35,650 bases of DNA from Rhizobiaceae bacterium (GTDB lineage: Bacteria > Pseudomonadota > Alphaproteobacteria > Rhizobiales > Rhizobiaceae): the NCBI GenBank assembly GCA_020628775.1, contig JAHDEP010000008.1, positions 1 through 35,650 on the forward strand, given 5' to 3'. Every line of letters starts with the position of its first letter. Position 1 is the first letter of the stretch. Below are positions 1 to 9,450 of this stretch, one piece after another. Under the pieces are notes generated by a model that was not told the origin of the DNA, ran no database searches, and saw only the letters and a program-made list of their open reading frames with translations. The position numbers and the translations under genes were made by a program.

Positions 1-2
1 TG

Positions 3-2378
3 GAGCCCGCCGAAGCTTATAAGCGTTCTGCAAGATTAATGTTCTGGCCAGTTGTGTCATCAACTGCGACGACACTTGCTGCGTTCCTTCCGCTTCTATT
101 GTGGCCGGGTGTACCTGGTGAATTCATGGGCTACTTGCCGCGTATGGTGATCATCGTGCTTGCAGCTTCACTGCTAACAGCGTTGGTCTTCCTACCTGTA
201 ACCGGTACCTTGTTTGCACAAATTTCGGCAATCATTGCAAGGTTTGCAAAATACATCGTTGCTTTACTTGTCATGGCAATTGTCGCTGTTGGCCTTGTTG
301 GTTCCCCGGCATTGGCAGATTTTGCTGAACCTGTGAAATACCCAATTGCAGCTGCTGCTGCGATCGGTGCGGGTCTCATCGCTGCATTGATTTTCTCATT
401 CGTTTCCAAAAGAAAACGCAATGAAGAAAAAATCGATGAAAATGCGAAAATGTTGTCAGCTCAAGCAGAGTTGGATCTGAAGAAACTCACAGGTTTCACA
501 GGGTTCTATGCTCGGTTCTTGAACATTTTCACCGGCAATATCTTCGGTAATATCGTTGTTATTGCTGCCGTGATTGCCATGACAGCGTTCTCGTTCTCAT
601 ACTTTGGTGCAAATAACCAAGGCGTAGAGTTCTTTGTTGATGAAGAGCCAGATGTTGCCATCGTATTGGTATCAGCACGTGGTAACTTATCAGCAACTGA
701 GATCAGAGATATCACAGCAGAGGTTGATAATCGTATCCTTGGCATCCCTGGCATCGATAATACGGTGATGTCAGCTTATGCTGGTGCGGGTGGCGCAAGC
801 GATCCTATCGGTGGCGTACAGGATAAACCTGCAGACACAGTGGGTGAAATCACCATCGAACTCGCTGATTTCTGTTGTCGCCGAAAAGCCGTCGATATCT
901 TTGAAGACATCCGCACACAAACAGCTGATATTGCTGGTATCCGTGTTGAAGTTAAAAAGATCGAAGGTGGCCCGCCAACTGGTAAAGACGTACGTCTTCA
1001 AGTTAAGTCTACAAACTATGACGACATGGTTGCAGCTGTGGGCGAAATCCGTCGCTATTTCGATAGTCAGGAATTGCTTTCTGAACAGGAAGATGGTCGC
1101 CCTCTCCCAGGTATTGAGTGGCAGCTTGATGTTGATCGCATCCAGGCTGGTCGTTACCAGACATCTATCTCAGAAGTCGGCGCTATGGTTCAATTGGTCA
1201 CCAATGGTGTGATGATTGGTAAATACCGTCCTGATGATTCAGAAGACGAAGTTGAGATTAGGGTGCGCTTGCCTGAAGGGCAGAGAACTTTAGATGAATT
1301 TGATCAAATCCGTTTGAACACACCTAACGGTCAAATTCCGATCTCAAACTTTGTAACGCGTGAACCTGTTGAGAAAGTATCTTCGATTGTTCGCCGTGAT
1401 GGTCTTTACGCAATGGATATTAAAGCCAGCGTTGCCAAAGGTGCACAATTTGAGGGACGTGATGCAACACCAGATGATGCTGTTGGCGTTATTCAAGAGT
1501 GGCTGGACACACAAGAATGGCCTTCAAACGTCTTCTTAAAGTTCCGTGGTGCGGATGAAGAACAGAAAGAATCTGAAGCATTCTTGGGCAATGCTGCCAT
1601 TGGTGCGCTGTTCATGATGTTCATCATTCTTCTTACGCAGTTCAACTCCTTCTACCAAACGATCATTACGCTTTCGACTGTGATCTTGGCGGTATCAGGC
1701 GTGTTGATCGGTATGGTGCTCACAGGACAGAAGTTCTCCATCATTATGACGGGTACAGGCGTTATCGCGCTTGCCGGTATCGTGGTGAACAATGCGATTG
1801 TTTTGATCGATACTTATAATCGTATGAGAGAAGATGGCGTGAAAGATATTCGCCAGGCTGTTATTAAAACTGCAGCTCAGCGTTTGCGTCCGATCTTGCT
1901 CACCACAGGAACAACCATTCTTGGTCTTATTCCGATGGCGTTGCAGATCAACTTCAACTTCTTCACGCAGACAACATCTGTTGGCGGTATCACATCCATC
2001 TGGTGGGTGCAGCTTTCAACTGCGATCATTTCCGGCTTGGCATATTCAACTGTGCTCACGCTGATCATGATCCCAACTCTGCTTGCATTGCCTCATAATG
2101 CGTCTCGCATCTTGAGCTTCCGTGCTAATCGTAAGCAAAAGCTCAGCGATAAAGCGGCAGCTTCAGCTGCACAAGCGCCTGCCCCAGCGCAGGTAGAGGC
2201 TAGCCCAGAACAGGTAAGTGAGAGCCCAGCAGTGGTTGAAACCGCGCCAGAACCTGATCAGGTTGAAGAGGTTGCGGCAGAAGCCAAGCCTAAAGTGAAG
2301 AGACCTCGTAAGAAGAAAGTTGCAGCTGAAGTTGCGAATGAGAATATCGATACGCCTCATTCAGAAGCTGCGGAATAA
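3..2378 (+). CDS. Efflux RND transporter permease subunit (AcrB/MexB-like), 5' truncated by window edge
   Basis: The reading frame is open upstream of the ORF-track start (EPAEAYKRSARLMFWPVVSSTATTLAAFLPLLLWPG...), so the gene begins outside the window. Typical RND motifs include TM6-region SSTATTLAAFLPLL, C-terminal AGIVVNNAIVLIDTYNRMREDG and RLRPILLTTGTTILGLIPMAL. Confidence 0.95.
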   Translation, partial: EPAEAYKRSARLMFWPVVSSTATTLAAFLPLLLWPGVPGEFMGYLPRMVIIVLAASLLTALVFLPVTGTLFAQISAIIARFAKYIVALLVMAIVAVGLVGSPALADFAEPVKYPIAAAAAIGAGLIAALIFSFVSKRKRNEEKIDENAKMLSAQAELDLKKLTGFTGFYARFLNIFTGNIFGNIVVIAAVIAMTAFSFSYFGANNQGVEFFVDEEPDVAIVLVSARGNLSATEIRDITAEVDNRILGIPGIDNTVMSAYAGAGGASDPIGGVQDKPADTVGEITIELADFCCRRKAVDIFEDIRTQTADIAGIRVEVKKIEGGPPTGKDVRLQVKSTNYDDMVAAVGEIRRYFDSQELLSEQEDGRPLPGIEWQLDVDRIQAGRYQTSISEVGAMVQLVTNGVMIGKYRPDDSEDEVEIRVRLPEGQRTLDEFDQIRLNTPNGQIPISNFVTREPVEKVSSIVRRDGLYAMDIKASVAKGAQFEGRDATPDDAVGVIQEWLDTQEWPSNVFLKFRGADEEQKESEAFLGNAAIGALFMMFIILLTQFNSFYQTIITLSTVILAVSGVLIGMVLTGQKFSIIMTGTGVIALAGIVVNNAIVLIDTYNRMREDGVKDIRQAVIKTAAQRLRPILLTTGTTILGLIPMALQINFNFFTQTTSVGGITSIWWVQLSTAIISGLAYSTVLTLIMIPTLLALPHNASRILSFRANRKQKLSDKAAASAAQAPAPAQVEASPEQVSESPAVVETAPEPDQVEEVAAEAKPKVKRPRKKKVAAEVANENIDTPHSEAAE

Positions 2379-2437
2379 GAAGTGAAAGTGTAAAGCCTGA
2401 ACCCCTTAGGTTTTATAAGACCCGTCACTTCAAAAGA

Positions 2438-2473
2438 GGGCAATCTGGTTTAACCGGATTGCCCTTATTTTTT
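2438..2473 (+). terminator. Intrinsic terminator after the RND gene (possibly shared with convergent pssA)
   Basis: GGGCAATCTGGTT-T-AACCGGATTGCCC hairpin followed by TTATTTTTT. Confidence 0.9.
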
Positions 2474-2514
2474 GCCATAAGGCAAAGCTCACAAATTGTA
2501 AGTATTATTAAAAC

Positions 2515-3354
2515 TTACTTCTTCGGCTTCTTGTTCAGTGAAATATTATCATCAACTGGTGTTGATCTAGATCCATATTTTTTGGACCACAAATAAGCGC
2601 CAATTGGCAGAGAAACCAAATAGCAAATCGACGTAAACGCCATTGTTTGCCATGTGAATGTCACAAGCAGCCAGACGTATAAAACTACGATCAAGATAAG
2701 TGGCAAGAACCAGTCACGACGAACCCCCTGCCCGATTTCTTTACCTGAGATCACAGGAACGCGGCTGATCAACAAGAAGGCGATGATCATCGCATAAATG
2801 GTTGAAATAACCCCATATGACGTAGTGGCTTCTATTCCTAAAAAACCGAGATAGACCGGTAAAAGCACCAATAATGCGCCCAATGGTGCTGGTACACCTA
2901 AGAAGAATGCATCTTCCCAGGACTGGCGTTCCTGACGCTCTAACATCACATTAAAACGAGCCAAACGCAGCGCATTTGCAATTGCATATAAAAGTGCAGC
3001 AACCCAACCAATTGAAGGCGCCATATGTAGGATATAAGCATGCAGCACAAGCGCTGGCGCAACACCGAAGTTAATCACATCTGCAAGCGAATCTAACTGA
3101 GCACCAAAATTGGTCTGTGCTTTTAATAAACGCGCGACACGTCCATCAATACCGTCGAGAAAAGCTGCAATGAGCACCATGATAACGGCAAGCTCAAATT
3201 TGCCCTCATACGCAAGTCGAATACCTGTAAGTCCAGCACAAACGGCCAGAACTGTGATGATGTTTGGAATTAATAGACGACGCGGTATCTCACGAAAACG
3301 CGGTCCGCGATCTGAATCATCTGCCCCTGAATGATTTTCCATTTTGTTCCCCAT
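2515..3354 (-). CDS. pssA: CDP-diacylglycerol--serine O-phosphatidyltransferase
   Basis: CDP-alcohol phosphatidyltransferase motif (DGIDGRVARLLKAQTNFGAQLDSLADVINFGVAPA); multi-TM; start overlaps the psd stop by 1 nt (TAATG). Confidence 0.95.
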   Translation of the reverse strand: MGNKMENHSGADDSDRGPRFREIPRRLLIPNIITVLAVCAGLTGIRLAYEGKFELAVIMVLIAAFLDGIDGRVARLLKAQTNFGAQLDSLADVINFGVAPALVLHAYILHMAPSIGWVAALLYAIANALRLARFNVMLERQERQSWEDAFFLGVPAPLGALLVLLPVYLGFLGIEATTSYGVISTIYAMIIAFLLISRVPVISGKEIGQGVRRDWFLPLILIVVLYVWLLVTFTWQTMAFTSICYLVSLPIGAYLWSKKYGSRSTPVDDNISLNKKPKK

Positions 3355-4052
3355 TAATCTCTGCGACTAACGACAGGACCCAAATCGGACCCGAATTCAG
3401 CAAGCACAGTCTCACCAGCTATAGCAGTTTGACCTAGAGTTACCAATGGGCGCGCATTTGCCGGCAAAAATACATCCAAACGGGATCCGAAACGAATAAG
3501 ACCAAAACGCTCGCCAACATCAAGATGATCGGCTGTTTTTGACCAACAAACAATGCGACGCGCGACCAAACCAGCGATTTGAACAACACCGATATCGCCG
3601 TGCTCTGTTTCAATCACCAATCCATTGCGCTCATTATCTGTGCTGGCTTTATCAAGTTCAGCATTTAGAAAATCACCTTTTTGGTAACTTACATGCTTGA
3701 TCTTACCTTCCATAGGCGCGCGATTAACATGGCAGTTAAACACATTCATAAAGACGGAAATGCGCCACATTTCTTCATCACCTAGATCAAGCTCAGAAGG
3801 AGGCACCATTTTAACAATGGACGATACACGGCCATCTGCAGGACTAATTGTCCAATTCTTCTCAAGCGGTGTTAGTCTCTCCGGATCACGGAAGAAATAT
3901 GCACACCAAGCGGTGAGGAGCAAACCAATCCAAAATAGCGGATCAAATAACCAGCCCAGAATGACTGATGCCACAAAGAATATTGCGATAAACTTGTAGC
4001 CTTCGGGATGGATCGGAACAATTGTGTTTCTAATGCTGCTTGCGATGCTCAT
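3354..4052 (-). CDS. psd: Phosphatidylserine decarboxylase (pyruvoyl-dependent, short form)
   Basis: Psd motifs [27 protein letters not shown] and [14 protein letters not shown] (GS processing site); upstream of pssA on the same strand. Confidence 0.95.
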   Translation of the reverse strand: MSIASSIRNTIVPIHPEGYKFIAIFFVASVILGWLFDPLFWIGLLLTAWCAYFFRDPERLTPLEKNWTISPADGRVSSIVKMVPPSELDLGDEEMWRISVFMNVFNCHVNRAPMEGKIKHVSYQKGDFLNAELDKASTDNERNGLVIETEHGDIGVVQIAGLVARRIVCWSKTADHLDVGERFGLIRFGSRLDVFLPANARPLVTLGQTAIAGETVLAEFGSDLGPVVSRRD

Positions 4053-4143
4053 TTTAAGCCCTGTTTGATTGTTTTTTCACTTAGCTAACTGCTAAATGAC
4101 ATATATGCAATCTAGAACAACAATTTGAGAGCAAGAACCAGAA

Positions 4144-6030
4144 TTATTCCGCAATTGGAGTGGTTTTATTCCGCTTTATGATACCAAGATCATCGCTTTC
4201 ATGAACACGCTTGAGATGCTCTTCCGCTTCCGTTGCTTCGCGCTGACGATCCCACATAGATGCATAAAGACCTTTTTGATCCAATAGATCCATATGTGTC
4301 CCCTTCTCAGCGATCACACCATCTTTCAGTACAATGATCTCATCCGCATTGATAACGGTTGATAATCTATGCGCAATAACAAGCGTTGTTCGACCTTTTG
4401 ATACAAAATCAAGCGACGCCTGAATTTCCTGCTCGGTTGCGGTATCAAGCGCAGATGTCGCTTCATCCAAGATCAAGATCGGAGGTGCTTTCAAAATTGT
4501 TCGCGCAATCGCAACGCGCTGTTTTTCACCACCTGAAAGTTTCAAACCGCGTTCACCTACCATTGCATCAAAACCTTCAGGCAAAGATTTGATGAAGTCG
4601 CCAATTTGCGCCATTTCAGCTGCATCACGCACTTCTTGCTCGGATGCACTGGTACGACCATACTTGATGTTATAGGCGATTGTGTCGTTAAAAAGCACAG
4701 TATCTTGCGGCACCATACCAATGACCGAGCGTAAACTGCGTTGTTTCACATCACGCACATCCTGATCATCAATGGTAATCCGACCTGATTGCACATCGTA
4801 GAACCTAAACAACAAACGCGACAAAGTAGATTTACCCGCACCTGATGGACCAACTATGGCAACTGTTTTGCCAGCAGGAACATCAAAAGATATGCCTTTT
4901 AAAATCGGACGATTTTCATCATAAGCAAATTGCACGTCTTCAAACTTGATCGAACCGTCTTTGACTTTAAGATCCTTCGCATCCGGACTATCTTCAATCT
5001 CAGCATCGATCTCAAGTAGATCAAACATTTGCTCAAGATCAGTTAGACCCTGTCTAATTTCGCGATACACGAACCCAATGAAATTGAGTGGAATAGAAAG
5101 CTGCATCAACATGGCGTTGATATAAATAAACTCACCCAGTGTTTGATCACCGCGTTGAACCGCAAGCGCTGACATCACCATCATGATGGTCATTCCGACG
5201 CCAAAAATTGCGCCCTGCCCGAAGTTTAACCAACCCAGCGATGTCCAAACCTGCGTCGCCGACTTCTCATAGCTTTCCATCGACTTATCAAATCGTTTGG
5301 CTTCCATTTCTTCGTTGCCAAAGTATTTAACAGTCTCAAAGTTAAGCAGAGAATCGATCGCTTTAGTGTTGGCTTCGGTGTCCGAATTATTCATATCGCG
5401 CCGGATTTGAATACGCCAATCACTGGCCCTGATTGTAAACCAGATATAAAACCAAACCGTAACCGCGGTGACCGCAACATATGATAAGCCAAACTTGAAC
5501 AGAAATATGAGTGCAACCAAGCCAAACTCGAGCACGGTTGGTGCCATGTTCAAAATCGTAAAGCGAACAATGGTTTCAATACCTTTAGTACCGCGCTCAA
5601 TGATACGCGAGAGCCCACCGGTGCGGCGTTCTAAATGAAAACGCAGCGAGAGCTTATGCATATGCACAAAGGTTTTAAATGCAAGCTGACGCACAGCATG
5701 CTGCCCGACCTTTGCAAACAACGCATCGCGCAACTGGTTAAAACCCCATTGCAACAATCGCGCTGCGTTATAAGCAATAACCAGCATCACGGGCGCGAGT
5801 AAAAACGGTGAAATAGAATTAGATTCTAGCGTGCCAGTCAGCGCATCTGTCGCCCATTCTAAGATAGATGGAACAATGACCAGGATAACTTTAGAAAGAA
5901 CCAAGAACCCAAGTGCGATAACGACGCGGCGCTTTAGATCTGGTCTGTCAGACGGCCACATATAAGGCCAAAGATTTTTCAACGACTGATAGGGATTACC
6001 GTCATCGGCTGAAACTATTTTCTTATTCAT
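4144..6030 (-). CDS. ABC transporter ATP-binding/permease, Atm1/ABCB7-like (heavy metal / glutathione conjugate exporter family)
   Basis: Half-size exporter: N-terminal TMD; Walker A GPSGAGKST, signature LSGGEKQRVAIAR, Walker B ILILDEATSALD. Atm1-type features such as NFETVKYFGNE and GAIFGVGMTIMMVMSA. Confidence 0.92.
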   Translation of the reverse strand: MNKKIVSADDGNPYQSLKNLWPYMWPSDRPDLKRRVVIALGFLVLSKVILVIVPSILEWATDALTGTLESNSISPFLLAPVMLVIAYNAARLLQWGFNQLRDALFAKVGQHAVRQLAFKTFVHMHKLSLRFHLERRTGGLSRIIERGTKGIETIVRFTILNMAPTVLEFGLVALIFLFKFGLSYVAVTAVTVWFYIWFTIRASDWRIQIRRDMNNSDTEANTKAIDSLLNFETVKYFGNEEMEAKRFDKSMESYEKSATQVWTSLGWLNFGQGAIFGVGMTIMMVMSALAVQRGDQTLGEFIYINAMLMQLSIPLNFIGFVYREIRQGLTDLEQMFDLLEIDAEIEDSPDAKDLKVKDGSIKFEDVQFAYDENRPILKGISFDVPAGKTVAIVGPSGAGKSTLSRLLFRFYDVQSGRITIDDQDVRDVKQRSLRSVIGMVPQDTVLFNDTIAYNIKYGRTSASEQEVRDAAEMAQIGDFIKSLPEGFDAMVGERGLKLSGGEKQRVAIARTILKAPPILILDEATSALDTATEQEIQASLDFVSKGRTTLVIAHRLSTVINADEIIVLKDGVIAEKGTHMDLLDQKGLYASMWDRQREATEAEEHLKRVHESDDLGIIKRNKTTPIAE

Positions 6031-6074
6031 AAATTATCGCTACCTAAAATTTAACACAGTCAACTGCATTGCAG

Positions 6075-6377
6075 TTAGCTGTCGCACCCCTTGCAGCAGT
6101 CTTTAAACATGTGGTCGAGTTCCTTGGAGAGTTGTGCAAACTCTTCGCGGTTTATCTCATACCAGGACGCCTGTTTTTCCGTTCTAAAAAAGACAAGATC
6201 TGCTTTTAATAAAGTTTTTAAATGCTGAGATACCGTTGATTGCGCAAGATCTGTTGTGCCAACTAAATGTTTGACGCAACAGGCATTTTCATTCGCCAAT
6301 TGTCGTACAATTTTTAGTCTTGCAGGATGCGCGAGAGCCGCAAGCTTGACCGCTTGCTTTTCAATATCTTCGGCCAT
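6075..6377 (-). CDS. ArsR/SmtB-family winged-helix transcriptional regulator, Cys-rich
   Basis: ALAHPARLKIVRQLANENACCVKHLV...AQSTVSQHLKTLLKADLVFFRTEKQASWYEI; C-terminal DCCKGCDS. Confidence 0.93.
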   Translation of the reverse strand: MAEDIEKQAVKLAALAHPARLKIVRQLANENACCVKHLVGTTDLAQSTVSQHLKTLLKADLVFFRTEKQASWYEINREEFAQLSKELDHMFKDCCKGCDS

Positions 6378-6384
6378 TACATAC

Positions 6385-6417
6385 CTTTCATCGTATATCG
6401 ACGATATACGATGAAAG
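6385..6417. promoter_or_regulatory. Perfect 16-bp inverted repeat (1-nt spacer), probable operator of the ArsR-type regulator
   Basis: CTTTCATCGTATATCG-A-CGATATACGATGAAAG located 8-40 nt upstream of the arsR-like ATG. Confidence 0.85.
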
Positions 6418-6446
6418 AGGCATGGTCAATGACGAAAAGTTAAATC

Positions 6447-8720
6447 TTATTCAAGACCTAAGCGTTGTCTGTGCAATTGTTCAGCATTTTCAAGTGCTTC
6501 TTCTGGCACCTCGAAAATCTGACCTGGCGCAATTTTATCAGGATTTTCAATTTGCTGCTGGTTGGCAAGATAGATTGTTGTATATCTCACCCCTGCGCCA
6601 TAGGTGCGGCGGGCAATTTGCCAAAGCGTATCACCACGACGAATGATAACTGATTGGCTGTTCGCAGGTGTAAGCTCGTCCTGAACAATCGTTTTCGGCT
6701 CAGTTGCTTGATTGTCATTTGCCGCTGCAACAATTGTTTCTTCCTCTGTTGCGCTTGCGGTGCTTTCGGCCTGCTCAGTCGCACCTGAAGATGTTTCAGT
6801 GCTCGTTGCAGTCTTAGACGCGGCGGTTGATGTTTCCTCAGACGTTGCGACCACTTCTTCCTTGGTCATTGTCTCTGTAGCTTCATCTGCAGGTTTTTCG
6901 CTCGCCTGTTCACTTGCCGAACCGCCTGTCTGTGGGCTTGCTTGACCGCTTGCTTGCCCGCTTACTTGATTGTCAGCTACAACAGTTTCTGGTTTTGCCT
7001 CACTAGCAGTTTCAGTTTCCGTCGCAGTTGCTGTTTCGGCTTCAGTTGGCTCTGGCTCTTCTTTCACCATCGCAGTTTCAGTCTCTGCGTCTGCAGCTGG
7101 TTTTTCTTCAGCGCTAGTGCTCTCATTTGAAGCAACAGCGGCAAGCGCCTCACCTTCCGGACGATTGAACGGTACAATTGCGCGAAGGATAACTTGGTTC
7201 GTCTGTTTGTTTTCAAGCGCTGCGGTGATCTTATGCTGACCAACTTCCAGCTCTTTAGTCGCTTCAACGATAAAGCGTCCATTGCTCTCAACATTTGCAA
7301 TGCCAACTTCTTCATCATTGGCAAATACGCGCACTTGATACCCAGCGGTACCTGAACCAGCAACAAAGAGCTTGTTACCTTCAACTTCAACAGCTTCAAT
7401 GCGCACATTTTCAGATGGTGCTTTTGGCTTTTCAGCAACTGGCTTTTCCGCAGCAGGCTCTTCAGTCTTGGCTGCCATTGTTTCTTCTTTCGGCTGCTCT
7501 TCCTGAGCTTCACCGGCAGAAACTTGTGCCTCTTCAGTCGAGGATTGTGTATCGCCGCTTGTTGCTGCCTCGTTTGTTGCCTCAGCGGCATCTGAACTTT
7601 CTGAAGTGAGCGCAGCAACTGCGGTCTCAGTTCCTTCAGTGGCCTTTTCAACCACTGTTGCAACGGTGCTTTCAACGGCTGTTTCCACAGTTGTCTTAGC
7701 AGTCTCGACAGCTTCTTCCGTCTTCTCCATTGCTTTTTCAACCGTCTCAACAGCACCTTCTGTTGCTTTTTCCATTACGGTTTCAACAGCATCTTTTGCT
7801 TCTGCGACCATGGTTTTTGTTTCGGTCGCTGCGTCGCTTGCAGCAATTTCGCTCTTGGCGGTTTCAGAAGTTGTTTCCTCAGTTGCATCATTTGCGGCAA
7901 CTTCGACGTTTTTATCTTCTGCAGCTGTCGCTGCTTCTGATGTTGCCTCTGCAACTTTCGTTTCAACTTCGGCTGCAGTTTCTATCGCCGTCTCAGTTGC
8001 TGTTTCAACTGCAGTTTCGGTTTCAGCTTCAGTGGTTGTTGTCGCCTCCGATGTTGCAGCTTCGGTGTTAGAAGCAACTTCAGTTGTTTCTTCAGTACTT
8101 GCAGCATCAGCAATCGTCGCTGTTTCTGGTTGCGTTATGATTCGGCTTGCTTCGCCAGGTTTTTGCACCATTGCAAGCAGCTGACCGCTTGCGTCCTCTG
8201 GCACAGATACAATAGCCGTTTCCTCAGAAGTTAAAGACGTACCATCTTCATCTTCAACCTTCAGCGATAATTGGTAATCACCGGAATTTAGCGCCTCATC
8301 AAAAATGACAACAAAGTCGCCAGAGGAGCCCACTTCGGTCTCGGCGATCATTTCATCACCATTCATGATCTTAAGTGTTGTGTTCGGTTGTCCACGGCCT
8401 GCAATCACTGTTGACCCATCTGGCTCAACACGCAGCAAATCAAAGGCTGGCATGACCCAATCAGCTGTTGGAGATGCTGGTTCGCTTGCCACTGGATCTT
8501 GTGTTGTTGCTGCCGCTGTTTCTTCTGCTTTGGTCTCAGTGGCGCCCGCATCCGTTGCACTCGCAGCTGGCTGGTCTTTGACCGGATCGGTCGCTGCAGG
8601 AGCACTTACCTCAACTGCCGCTTCTTGTGACTTACGATTTTCCAGAACCACATAAGTCCCAATCCCGCCGACAACGACAACACCTGAAAGTGCCATCAAA
8701 ATTGCTTTAATATTTAGCAT
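6447..8720 (-). CDS. Membrane-anchored LysM-domain protein with Ig-like repeats and a long Ala/Glu/Thr-rich linker
   Basis: C-terminal LysM (SVIIRRGDTLWQIARRTYGAGVRYTTIYLANQQQIENPDKIAPGQIFEVPE); N-terminal TM; two Ig/Big-like segments. The ORF-track start (8741) is a TTG; ATG at 8720 has GGAG upstream. Confidence 0.88.
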   Translation of the reverse strand: MLNIKAILMALSGVVVVGGIGTYVVLENRKSQEAAVEVSAPAATDPVKDQPAASATDAGATETKAEETAAATTQDPVASEPASPTADWVMPAFDLLRVEPDGSTVIAGRGQPNTTLKIMNGDEMIAETEVGSSGDFVVIFDEALNSGDYQLSLKVEDEDGTSLTSEETAIVSVPEDASGQLLAMVQKPGEASRIITQPETATIADAASTEETTEVASNTEAATSEATTTTEAETETAVETATETAIETAAEVETKVAEATSEAATAAEDKNVEVAANDATEETTSETAKSEIAASDAATETKTMVAEAKDAVETVMEKATEGAVETVEKAMEKTEEAVETAKTTVETAVESTVATVVEKATEGTETAVAALTSESSDAAEATNEAATSGDTQSSTEEAQVSAGEAQEEQPKEETMAAKTEEPAAEKPVAEKPKAPSENVRIEAVEVEGNKLFVAGSGTAGYQVRVFANDEEVGIANVESNGRFIVEATKELEVGQHKITAALENKQTNQVILRAIVPFNRPEGEALAAVASNESTSAEEKPAADAETETAMVKEEPEPTEAETATATETETASEAKPETVVADNQVSGQASGQASPQTGGSASEQASEKPADEATETMTKEEVVATSEETSTAASKTATSTETSSGATEQAESTASATEEETIVAAANDNQATEPKTIVQDELTPANSQSVIIRRGDTLWQIARRTYGAGVRYTTIYLANQQQIENPDKIAPGQIFEVPEEALENAEQLHRQRLGLE

Positions 8721-8874
8721 TAAATTCTCCAACCAGCGCAAGCCGTGCGCAAACCCTTTTCACCATAATTAACCATTTTATTCGATAGACACAAGTATTG
8801 ATAATCAAAGCATAATTTGCGAAATTATTAGGCACTTATTGACGTTCAATTCTGAGTTCTATTGAATAAAATTT

Positions 8875-9450
8875 ATGACAAATTCTAATCAATCGATTCG
8901 ATCCATTTGCGTGTATTGTGGATCTCAAACTGGTGCGGAGCCTGCGTTCAAATCTGCGGCCGAAACACTGGGCAAATCAATTGCCGAAAATGGCCTAAAA
9001 CTCGTTTACGGTGGCGGCACAATGGGCATCATGGGCGCTGTTGCTGATGCTGCATTAAACGCAGGCGGACATGTCACAGGCATCATCCCTGAATTCCTGC
9101 TTGGCAAAGAAGGTGATGTTGATCGCGTCGGGCATCTAACACAATCTATCATCACACAGAACATGCATGAACGAAAACACCAAATGTTTGATCATGCTGA
9201 TGCATTTGTCACTCTTCCAGGCGGCATTGGTACATTGGAAGAGCTAACTGAGATTATGACTTGGGCACAGCTTGGGCGACACCAAAAGCCAATTGTTATC
9301 GCAAATATCAATGGGTTTTGGGATCCACTCACCAAACTGATCTCTCATATGAGTGCGCAAGGTTTCATCCATACCCAGCATTTGGTTCAGCCAATCGTTG
9401 TTGATAAAGCTGAAGACATTGTACCGAGCATTTTAAATTCAAGCCGGTGA
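8875..9450 (+). CDS. LOG family protein (TIGR00730; putative cytokinin riboside 5'-monophosphate phosphoribohydrolase)
   Basis: GGGTMGIMGAVADAAL, PGGIGTLEELTEIMTWAQLG motif. Confidence 0.95.
   Translation: MTNSNQSIRSICVYCGSQTGAEPAFKSAAETLGKSIAENGLKLVYGGGTMGIMGAVADAALNAGGHVTGIIPEFLLGKEGDVDRVGHLTQSIITQNMHERKHQMFDHADAFVTLPGGIGTLEELTEIMTWAQLGRHQKPIVIANINGFWDPLTKLISHMSAQGFIHTQHLVQPIVVDKAEDIVPSILNSSR

Noticed and set aside
778-1212. 144-aa plus-strand ORF inside the RND gene
   Set aside because: Out-of-frame within a well-supported RND reading frame.
7606-8184. 192-aa plus-strand ORF (and 6712-6945, 6970-7239, 7295-7609, 7730-8071, 8305-8655) antisense to the LysM gene
   Set aside because: Low-complexity Ser/Val/Ala or Leu/Gln-rich translations are mirror images of the biased LysM linker codons; no RBS or family features.
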